This document shows positions 52,203 to 59,096 of a stretch of DNA of 64,000 bases, in pieces. The position numbers were made by a program, and so were the translations under genes. The notes beneath the pieces are model-generated. The model was not told the DNA's origin and did no database searches. It saw only the letters and a list, made by a program, of their open reading frames with translations. The stretch spans positions 113,568-177,567 of the forward strand of contig CAMDDU010000002.1 in the NCBI GenBank assembly GCA_945892985.1, written 5' to 3'. How positions within the stretch are numbered: the stretch's first letter is position 1; the number at the start of each line of letters is the position of its first letter. The DNA comes from CAITSH01 sp945892985 (GTDB taxonomy: Bacteria > Pseudomonadota > Gammaproteobacteria > Burkholderiales > SG8-39).

Positions 52203-53171
52203 ATGAAATCTTGGACCCGTTTGTTTCTTGCCGCCGCACTGGCTTTGTTCGCTGCCGGCGCCGCGGCGCAAAGCTGGCCGACCAAGCCGCCGAAAATCAT
52301 CTTGTCGCAGCCGGCCGGTTCGCCGCCTGACATTATCGCGCGCATCATCGCCGACAAGCTCACTCGCAGCTGGGGCCAGCAGGTCGTGGTCGAGAACCGC
52401 CCCGGGGGCAATAATGTCATCGGCGCGCAGGCGGCGGCGCGCTCGCCGGCCGACGGCTACACGCTTTATTTCTCCACCACCGCGGCGCTGGTGACCAACA
52501 TCTACACGCTCAAGTCCATGCCCTACGATCCGGTGAAGGATTTCACGCCGGTGGCGATGATAGGCCTGAGTCCCTTCCTGATCGCCGCAACGCCCACTGT
52601 GGCGGCCAAGAACACCGCCGAGCTGATCGCTCTGGCCAAGGCGCAGCCGGGGCAGTTGTCTTTTGCCAGCGACGGACAGCGCGGCTTTGGCGGCATTGTC
52701 GGTGACATGCTCAAGGTGGTTGCCGGCGTGCAGGTGACGCAGGTGCCCTACACGAGTTCGGCCGCTGCCATCCAGGACACCGTCGCCGGTCGCACCCAGT
52801 ACACCGTGATGGGCATCCCTGCGGTGGTCAATCTCGTCAAGGACGGCAGGCTGCGCCCCATCGCCGTGAGTTCGGCCAAGCGCCTGCCCGGACTGGAGGG
52901 CATTCCGACGCTGGCCGAAACGCTGCCCGGTTTTGCCTATGTCGGCTGGTTCGCGCTGGTCGCGCCCACCGGCACGCCGGCCGAGGTGGTGAGTAAAATC
53001 AACCGCGACCTCGGGCAGATTCTCACCGACACCGAGAACGTGCAAAGGCTGCGCGACCTGGGCATTTACACCGAGGGCGCCGGCACACCCGAATCGACCG
53101 GGCAGTTCTTTGCGTCCGAGCGTACGCGTTGGGCGCAGGTGATCAAGGACATCGGCATCCAAGCCGAGTAG
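52203..53171 (+). CDS. TctC/Bug-family binding protein
   Basis: A 322-residue secreted protein with signal peptide (MKSWTRLFLAAALALFAAGA) and mature start QSWPTKPPKIILSQPAGSPPD; ENRPGGNNVIGAQAAARSP and DGYTLYFST follow. GAGGAGGA precedes the ATG. It lies just behind the hydroxylase and dioxygenase genes and probably brings in an aromatic or related acid for them. Confidence 0.92.
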   Translation: MKSWTRLFLAAALALFAAGAAAQSWPTKPPKIILSQPAGSPPDIIARIIADKLTRSWGQQVVVENRPGGNNVIGAQAAARSPADGYTLYFSTTAALVTNIYTLKSMPYDPVKDFTPVAMIGLSPFLIAATPTVAAKNTAELIALAKAQPGQLSFASDGQRGFGGIVGDMLKVVAGVQVTQVPYTSSAAAIQDTVAGRTQYTVMGIPAVVNLVKDGRLRPIAVSSAKRLPGLEGIPTLAETLPGFAYVGWFALVAPTGTPAEVVSKINRDLGQILTDTENVQRLRDLGIYTEGAGTPESTGQFFASERTRWAQVIKDIGIQAE

Positions 53172-53200
53172 GGCACCGGGCCGCATTGGCATTCGCTTTC

Positions 53201-53246
53201 AAACCAAGCGGTTTTAAATCAGGCGTTTTTAAATCAAGCGGTTTTT
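53201..53246 (+). repeat. 15/16-bp tandem repeat upstream of the GlcG-like gene
   Basis: Three imperfect units (AAACCAAGCGGTTTT, AAATCAGGCGTTTTT, AAATCAAGCGGTTTTT) and a partial fourth, ending about 10 bases before the ribosome site of the next gene. Confidence 0.88.
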
Positions 53247-53266
53247 AAATCAAACAGGGGCAAGGC

Positions 53267-53719
53267 ATGAGCAACAGCGGTCAGATGAATCCATTGGGTC
53301 TCAAGCAGGCCAATATCATTATCGACAAGGCGCTGGCGAAGGCGCGTGACATGGGCGTCAAGCCGCTCGCCGTGGTGGTCATAGACGGCGGCGGTCACAT
53401 CATCGCCGCGCAGCGCGAAGACGGCGCCAGCATGTTCCGTGTCGATGTCGGTCTGGGCAAGGCCTGGGCTTCGGTGGCGATGGGTGCGTCCAGCCGCGCC
53501 CTGGCCAAGCGCGCCAAAGACAACCCGGCGTTTTTTCACACACTGGCACAGACGGCGCAGGGCAAATTCCTGCCCCAACCGGGCGGCGTGCTGATCAAGA
53601 ACGCCAAGGGCGAGATCATCGGCGCTGCCGGCGCGAGCGGCGGCACCGGTGAAGAAGATGAAGCGGCCTGCGTGGCCGGCATAGAGGCGGCAGGCTTGGT
53701 GGCCGACGCCGCGGGCTGA
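53267..53719 (+). CDS. GlcG/HbpS-family protein
   Basis: A 150-residue protein with the family's core VKPLAVVVIDGGGHIIAAQR, then DGASMFRVDVGLGKAW and the Gly-rich GEIIGAAGASGGTGEEDEAA. HbpS from this family binds haem, and GlcG lies in glycolate operons; most members have no proven role and are common next to catabolic operons. No signal peptide. It is the last gene of the aromatic block. Confidence 0.88.
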   Translation: MSNSGQMNPLGLKQANIIIDKALAKARDMGVKPLAVVVIDGGGHIIAAQREDGASMFRVDVGLGKAWASVAMGASSRALAKRAKDNPAFFHTLAQTAQGKFLPQPGGVLIKNAKGEIIGAAGASGGTGEEDEAACVAGIEAAGLVADAAG

Positions 53720-53797
53720 GTGTTGAGTCTTGGGTACTGGATGCTCAGTACCCAGCCCATAATCGGCTGAAAACCCGCGCCAGCCGGGCCTTTCCAG

Positions 53798-56179
53798 TCA
53801 GCGCCCGGATTTTTTCTTGGCCGTGTCGGTGATCCCGGCCGAAATTTTCTCGATAGCCTCGTCAAGCCGCAATTGCAGCGGCTGCTCTACCCAGAGCTTG
53901 CGCGCCGCGGGTGATTGCGGGCCGGGGAAGGCAACAAAATAAAGCACCACGCCGATGAGGCAGGCGAGCGCAACAGCGGCCTCGCCCAGCCACTTGCGCC
54001 GCGCTTGCGGCCATTGCGCTAGTGTGACTTGCAGTTTGCCGCGCGTTGCTGCGGCGGCGTCCGCGCTTTCACCGGCTTGCTGCGCCTGTTGCGTCAGCGC
54101 ATCGGCCTGCTGCGCGGCGGCAATGCGCTCTTCGAGTGCGGCCTGCGCGCCTTGTTCTGCCGCCAGCCGTTTGGTCGCCGTCTCCATCGCACGCTGCTCC
54201 GTCTTGGCGCGCGACGCCGCCTGTTTGGCTGCGGCAGCTTCTGCGCGGGCCTTGTCGCGCGCAGCAGCGGTGGCCAGCGCATCGGCGGCGCTACGCGCTT
54301 CGGCGTCGCGTAATAGCGCGGCCTCGGCTTGTTCGCGTTCTGCGGCGGCCGTGGCCAGCGCCTGATCGGTCGCGGTCTGTTCGCTTGCGTATTGTGCCGC
54401 TGCCTGTTCGGCCGCGCCGCGTTCGGCCGCCAGTCGCGCCGCCGCAGTCTCTTTTTGTTCGCGTGATCGGGTCGTTGTCAGGGCTTTTTCGGCGGCCTTG
54501 CTGCGCGATTGCGCCAGCGCCAGCGCGCCTTGTTCGGCCTTGGCGCGCGCTGCAGCGAGGCGCTCGGCCGCTGTCTCGGCGGCGATGCGCGCTTCGCTGT
54601 CGCGTAACAACAGCGCTTCGGCGGCGGCGCGTTCCGTTGCGGCGGCAGCCAGCGCATGTTCCGCCGCAGCCTGTTGTTCGGCCTTTGCTGTTGCCGTGCG
54701 TTCAAGGGCGCTGCGTTCGCTGGCAAAGCGTGTCGCCTCTGCTTCTTTGTGTTGGCGCAAGGCGGTTGCGGCGAGCACTTTTTCCGCCGCCTCGGCGCGT
54801 GCCTGCTCCAGTCCGAGCGCATGTGCTTCGGCCGCGGCCTTTTCTGCGGCGATGCGCGCGGTTTCGGCCTCGGCACTGACGCAGGCCTCGGTGTCGCGCA
54901 ACAACTGCGCTTCTGCGGCGGCGCGCTCGGTTGCGGCAAGGGCCAGTGCGCGTTCGGCGATCGCCTGTTCGTCGGCGAGTTTTGCCGCCTGTTGTTGCGC
55001 GGCGGCTTTGTCGCGCGCCAGGCGCGCGGCCGCCGTTTCATTGTGCTGACGCTGCATCAGCGCGGCGAGTGTGCGTTGGGCGGCCTCATTGCGCGCGTGT
55101 TCCAGTGCCAGGACGCGCGCCTCGGCTTCGTCGCGCTCGGCGCTGATCAAGTCGGCCGCGGCATCGGCGGCTTCACGCAGCGCCACCTCGGCGGCAAGGG
55201 CCGCTTCACTGGCCTCTTTTACGTGCGCGGCTTCGATGCGCGCCTGCTCGGCCTCGATACGCCGCGCCGCCTCAAGGCGCGCCGCCTGCTCGGCCGCGCT
55301 GCGCTCGGCGGCGCGCGCCGTCAGTCCGGCGTCGGCCCTGGCGTGCGCTTGCGCCGCATCGGTGGCGCGTTTTTCCGCGGCGGCGTAGTCCGCCGCCTGC
55401 GCCGCGGCACGCGCCTCGGCGTCGGCCAGCGCCTGGGTCTGCTTTGCCGCCTCTTGTTCCGCGCGCGCGCGCTGCTCTGCCTGGTCGCGCAGCGCCGCAT
55501 CACTTTTTAAGCGCTCCTCGGCGGCGCGCGCGAGGGCGCGCTCGGCTTCAATGCGCCGGTTGGCGGCGTGCTGTGCCGCCTGCTCGGCGGCATAGCGCTC
55601 GGCCGCCAGTTGCACCGCGATTTTTTCTTGTTCCACGCGCGCGGCCGCCGCCTCTGCGGCGCGCGACTCGGCCTCGATGCGCTCTTTGGTCGCTTTGAGG
55701 GCGCGCGCATCGGCGAGGCTGCGTTGTTCGGCCTGCTCGCGGGCGTCCTCTTCGGCGATGCCCCGCGACTGGGCGGCGAATTTGCGTTGTGCTTCGGCGC
55801 TGGCAGCAAGCTCGGCGGCCCGTGCCAAGCCTTGTTCGGCTGCGGCGCGCTGCTCGGCTTCGTGCTGCGCCAGGGCCTCGGCGTCAGCGTAGGCCATGGC
55901 GATGCGGGCGGACTCGCGTTCGCTCTGGCGGGACTGCTCGGTCAGCGCGCGCGTCTGGCGTTCGGTTTCAGCGCGCGTTTGCGCTGCGCTTGTGGCGGCA
56001 GTGGCGGCGCGGTCGGCTTCGGTGCCCGCTCCCCCTGCATGAGAGGCTTGCGCGGCGCTCGGCTGATCGGGTACGCCCGCCGCGGGCTCACTGGCCGCAG
56101 CGCCGTCACTGCCTGCGCCGGCCTCGTTGGCCTGGCGATCGAGTTCGGCCTGTTTAAGTTTGTCTAGCAGTGTGCTCAT
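53798..56179 (-). CDS. long Ala/Glu/Arg coiled-coil protein with C-terminal membrane anchor
   Basis: About 793 residues, nearly all predicted coiled coil (AERAAAE-type heptads) with very high Ala. After a polar N-terminus (STLLDKLKQAELDRQANEAG), a repeat of about 97 residues occurs two to three times, marked by LLRDTEA/LLRDSEA/LLRDAEA and ALxxTERA ends. One membrane span (EAAVALACLIGVVLYFVAF) lies near residue 740, followed by about 40 residues with an amphipathic helix. It may be a TolA-like or spacer protein between membrane and cytosol. No family is recognised. The antisense strand also stays open, a side effect of codon bias. Confidence 0.75.
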   Translation of the reverse strand: MSTLLDKLKQAELDRQANEAGAGSDGAAASEPAAGVPDQPSAAQASHAGGAGTEADRAATAATSAAQTRAETERQTRALTEQSRQSERESARIAMAYADAEALAQHEAEQRAAAEQGLARAAELAASAEAQRKFAAQSRGIAEEDAREQAEQRSLADARALKATKERIEAESRAAEAAAARVEQEKIAVQLAAERYAAEQAAQHAANRRIEAERALARAAEERLKSDAALRDQAEQRARAEQEAAKQTQALADAEARAAAQAADYAAAEKRATDAAQAHARADAGLTARAAERSAAEQAARLEAARRIEAEQARIEAAHVKEASEAALAAEVALREAADAAADLISAERDEAEARVLALEHARNEAAQRTLAALMQRQHNETAAARLARDKAAAQQQAAKLADEQAIAERALALAATERAAAEAQLLRDTEACVSAEAETARIAAEKAAAEAHALGLEQARAEAAEKVLAATALRQHKEAEATRFASERSALERTATAKAEQQAAAEHALAAAATERAAAEALLLRDSEARIAAETAAERLAAARAKAEQGALALAQSRSKAAEKALTTTRSREQKETAAARLAAERGAAEQAAAQYASEQTATDQALATAAAEREQAEAALLRDAEARSAADALATAAARDKARAEAAAAKQAASRAKTEQRAMETATKRLAAEQGAQAALEERIAAAQQADALTQQAQQAGESADAAAATRGKLQVTLAQWPQARRKWLGEAAVALACLIGVVLYFVAFPGPQSPAARKLWVEQPLQLRLDEAIEKISAGITDTAKKKSGR

Positions 56180-56345
56180 CACCTGACGCTGGCTGGTGTC
56201 ATAGCGTGCATTCTACGCGACCTGTGGCCTGATGCAGTAGCTGCCCGTGGCTTTGTCGTGGAACGTAAATTTTCCCGCACAATGGCTGGAAAGGCGCGCC
56301 AGTCGTGGCTTTCCAGTCATCGTGGGCTGCCGCCCAGTGCTGATT

Positions 56346-57311
56346 TCAGTTCTGATAAAGCCCTTTGGCCACGGCACGGTGGGCCACCAGCGCGGCCACC
56401 ACCTGCAGCATGGGCGCGGCCACCCCGGCGACGCGGGCGAAGGCGAGCGGCGCCTGCAGCAGCGCCTCCACTTCCATTGGCCGGCCCATCTCGTAGTCTT
56501 GCAGGATGGAGGGCTTGTGCATGCTGGTGTTGGGCATCACCGGTTCGAGCGCAATGCCGTGGGCGGCACCGATGGCGATGCCCTCGCGGATCAGCGCATG
56601 GATGACCGCACTCACCTCAGGGTCGGCCATCATGATCTTGCCCGGCTGGCCGGTGAGGGCGGCGACCGCGGACATCAGGTTTAGCAGCAACTTGTGCCAG
56701 ACCACGGTGCGGATATCGGCGATAGGCGGCGAGTCTATGCCGGCGCCAATCAGCACGGCGCGCAAGGCGTCCAGGCGCGCGCTGGGCCTGTCATCGGTTT
56801 CGCCCAGGCTCAGGCAGTTGTTCTCCGGCGTGGCGTTGCTGATGACGCCGGGTTCTATCACTGTGTTGGCGGAAAAAATAACGCTGCCGATAACGCGCTC
56901 GGGCGCAATACTGCGCGCGAGCACGCCGCCCGGATCAAGCCGCGACAAGTCGGGTGGGCGCGGACGCGAGGCCGACAGCCCCTGCGCGTACCACCAGGGC
57001 AGGCCGTTTTGCGCAAACACCACGGCGCTGTCCGGGCCCAGTAGCGGCGTCACGCCCTGGGCGAATGAAGCGAGGCTGGTGGCCTTGAGTGTGGCGATGA
57101 TGAAATCTTGCGCGCCCAGCTCGGCCGGATTGTCGCTGGCGCGCACGCGTCCGGCGATGCGTTTGTCGCCGCTGTGCAGCAGCAGTCCGCGCGCGCGGAT
57201 CGCCGCGAGATTGGGGCCGCGCGCCACCACCGACACATCGTTGCCCGCGGCGGCGAGGCGCGCCGCAAAGTGCCCGCCGACCGCGCCGGCGCCAAATATG
57301 CAGAGTTTCAG
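56346..57311 (-). CDS. ketopantoate reductase-like protein (PanE/ApbA family)
   Basis: About 322 residues with the NADP site LCIFGAGAVGGHFAARLAAA near the start, QNGLPWWYAQG, the catalytic Lys in VVWHKLLLNLMSAVAALTG and the conserved Glu/Ser region of the C-terminal helix domain. PanE reduces 2-ketopantoate in pantothenate synthesis, though catabolic homologues reduce other keto acids. No ATG suits the start. The codon where Met is expected is CTG (57311), seven bases behind an AAGGA, so either CTG is used or the start codon has mutated. Confidence 0.85.
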   Translation of the reverse strand: MKLCIFGAGAVGGHFAARLAAAGNDVSVVARGPNLAAIRARGLLLHSGDKRIAGRVRASDNPAELGAQDFIIATLKATSLASFAQGVTPLLGPDSAVVFAQNGLPWWYAQGLSASRPRPPDLSRLDPGGVLARSIAPERVIGSVIFSANTVIEPGVISNATPENNCLSLGETDDRPSARLDALRAVLIGAGIDSPPIADIRTVVWHKLLLNLMSAVAALTGQPGKIMMADPEVSAVIHALIREGIAIGAAHGIALEPVMPNTSMHKPSILQDYEMGRPMEVEALLQAPLAFARVAGVAAPMLQVVAALVAHRAVAKGLYQN

Positions 57312-57448
57312 GATCAGATTCCTTGAGTTTGACCGGGGGATGGGCCGCAGCAGGGCAAACACACCCGCAGGCGCCCACAGAAGGCCTTATTTTGCCTGAT
57401 GCGCGGGCGCATCGCCCGGCGGCGGCGATCCGGTCAAGCTGGCGGCCT

Positions 57449-57493
57449 GTGTCAGGGCAAAACGTGTCAGGGCAAAACGTGTCCGGCCAAAAC
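57449..57493 (-). repeat. 15-bp tandem repeat upstream of the PanE-like gene
   Basis: Three units in register: GTGTCAGGGCAAAAC twice and GTGTCCGGCCAAAAC, between the PanE-like gene and the toxin gene. Confidence 0.92.
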
Positions 57494-57518
57494 AAAAGGG
57501 AACTATATCGATGAGTCC

Positions 57519-57962
57519 CTATTTCGGTCTAAAGGCGATCGCTTCAAATGCGGCTTTTGCGCGATGCATCAATGATGGATGTAGCGTACCAAGCTTTGGC
57601 GTTTGCCCATGCCTTGGGTTGGGCGGGACTCGAAACCATTCTTCGTTATAGGGCAAATCCTGAGAATTTTTAAGATTAAATTTCGTCTCAAAGCTCAATC
57701 CAGAAAGGGTGTAAGCAGGGCCGTCAAGCTTTCGTATAGCGAATTCTCCGGATATTAAATCCTGGACCTTCTTGGATGTTCCGTAGGCGACACGCAGGCC
57801 CGGCGTGCCATCCTCAAACTCCATCGTACCTAGAACCAGGACTGGTCTTGGTTTTCTGCCCGGAATACCGCCACGCTCTTTTGTTGAAAAAAAGCAGTAG
57901 AGGATGTCACCTGGTGCGGGGAGAGGGACGAACTCTTTTGCTTTGAGCAAGCTTGGGCTCAC
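57519..57962 (-). CDS. PemK/MazF-like toxin
   Basis: A 147-residue protein with the pattern of MazF/PemK toxins near the N-terminus: PAPGDILYCFFSTKERGGIP, then GRKPRPVLVLGTME, then DLISGEFAIRK. The C-terminal half is longer than in small MazF proteins. MazF-type toxins cut mRNA. It starts at a GTG inside the preceding gene, which it overlaps by 56 bases, a common arrangement in toxin-antitoxin pairs. The toxin assignment is by motif and context, so I hold it as probable. The local composition is more AT-rich than the surroundings. Confidence 0.65.
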   Translation of the reverse strand: MSPSLLKAKEFVPLPAPGDILYCFFSTKERGGIPGRKPRPVLVLGTMEFEDGTPGLRVAYGTSKKVQDLISGEFAIRKLDGPAYTLSGLSFETKFNLKNSQDLPYNEEWFRVPPNPRHGQTPKLGTLHPSLMHRAKAAFEAIAFRPK

Positions 57963-58245
57963 GTGAATCCGCCATGTCGGGGAAGAGGCTTTCCACCATC
58001 GACGCGTTACCGTGCTTTCCAGTGACGATGGATTTTATTTTGTTCCTGTCCGCTTCTGTTGGAGGACCGTTATCCGGTTCGTATTGTGGCAACTGATTCA
58101 TAGCAAGCGCAACGAGGGATTTATGTATGACATCCGTTTCGGACAATCCAAGCTTTTCGGATAAAAGCGAAAGCGTCACGCGCGTCACGCCAGCTTGCGT
58201 ATCGCGATCCCTAAACCGAAGCAAAAAATCGTTTGTTTTACCCAT
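57907..58245 (-). CDS. probable antitoxin partner of the PemK-like toxin
   Basis: A 112-residue protein with an N-terminal DNA-binding-like part (VTRVTLSLLSEKLGLSETDV, then IHKSLVALAMNQL), which suggests a ribbon-helix-helix or small HTH fold, followed by a charged tail ending in basic residues. The gene precedes and overlaps the toxin gene, the usual order. An antitoxin would bind and neutralise the toxin and repress the operon. Not certain; no precise family was recognised. Confidence 0.55.
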   Translation of the reverse strand: MGKTNDFLLRFRDRDTQAGVTRVTLSLLSEKLGLSETDVIHKSLVALAMNQLPQYEPDNGPPTEADRNKIKSIVTGKHGNASMVESLFPDMADSREPKLAQSKRVRPSPRTR

Positions 58246-58491
58246 TCTTTAATGCTATCAGAAAGCTATCTTTAGATCAAGCCTGCAAAGGTTTGCGCAG
58301 GCAATTAGAGACTAAACGATAGAGTGCCCAAACAAAACGCTCGCAGCGCGAAACGCGTGAACCTGAGGGGGGGAGGGGGGCGTGATGCGGCGTGATGGCT
58401 GCGCCGGCGGGCAAGGGCTGAAACGATAGGTGGATGTGGGCCGCGGTTCAAGCGCCGCAGGCCATCGGCCCGGCATAAAACCGCAGCCCGC

Positions 58492-58860
58492 TTAAGCCGC
58501 GCTTTTAATCAGCGCGCACTGTGCCGCGTATCTTTGCAGCATCGCAAGCAGTTTGTCCTCTGCAACCAAAACCCGAATTCTTTGATCCAGGGCCGAACGG
58601 TCGATACGCAGCCAGCCGGTTTTTTTGAGCCGCGTGACCTTTTTTCTTATACCCACCTCGCTGAAGGGGATGCTCCCCAGCAAGTCTTTCATTGGAGTTG
58701 GGTTATTGCTCAGGGTGTTGTTAGCGACATTAACGAGTATGTCGATGGCAAGAATACTTTCCGATTCCGGGAAATTATCGTGCATCCACTGGCGCTGGGA
58801 TAAAAGCCCCTGCGTAAATGCGTTGAGTAAGGCGGGTGCAAGCGGGAGTGGATTCTGCAT
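58492..58860 (-). CDS. MarR-like winged-helix protein
   Basis: A 122-residue protein. The central part (SILAIDILVNVANNTLSNNP, then MKDLLGSIPFSEVGIRKKVT, then RLKKTGWLRIDRSALDQRIR) follows the helix-turn-helix plus wing of MarR-type regulators, with the wing DQRIRVLVAEDKLL. It is shorter than full MarR proteins (about 140 residues). It is the only gene in an AT-rich patch between the toxin pair and the TPR genes, perhaps acquired with them. Its target is unknown. Confidence 0.65.
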   Translation of the reverse strand: MQNPLPLAPALLNAFTQGLLSQRQWMHDNFPESESILAIDILVNVANNTLSNNPTPMKDLLGSIPFSEVGIRKKVTRLKKTGWLRIDRSALDQRIRVLVAEDKLLAMLQRYAAQCALIKSAA

Positions 58861-59096
58861 TGTGCGTACCCCTTAGGCCTAAACGAATACGTATGTACAC
58901 CTATGTACCGACGTCGACCCAAAATGAACAAACTTAGAATCAATATTTAGTTACTGTAAGCTTGTTGGGGTGTAATGGCCAAGAAAAATACAAACAAAGT
59001 GCGGTGTTATTTTGTCTCCCGTGCGGTGTAAATTAAAAGCCTAATTAATGTTAAGAATTTATTAAACAAAGGGGCAAGCCCCCTCGCAGTGCGCAG
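58861..59096. other. AT-rich intergenic region between regulator and TPR gene
   Basis: Clearly more AT-rich than the rest of the window (runs of ATTAAAAG, TTAATG, TTTATTAAAC). A GTGCGGTGT direct repeat occurs at about 59000 and 59021. It should hold the regulator's promoter. No gene is visible. The composition shift from about 57.5 to 59.1 kb suggests foreign DNA. Confidence 0.45.

Noticed and set aside
58366..58381. G-run pair as a possible G-quadruplex
   Set aside because: Only two G tracts (seven and six bases) separated by one A; four separate tracts with loops are not present.
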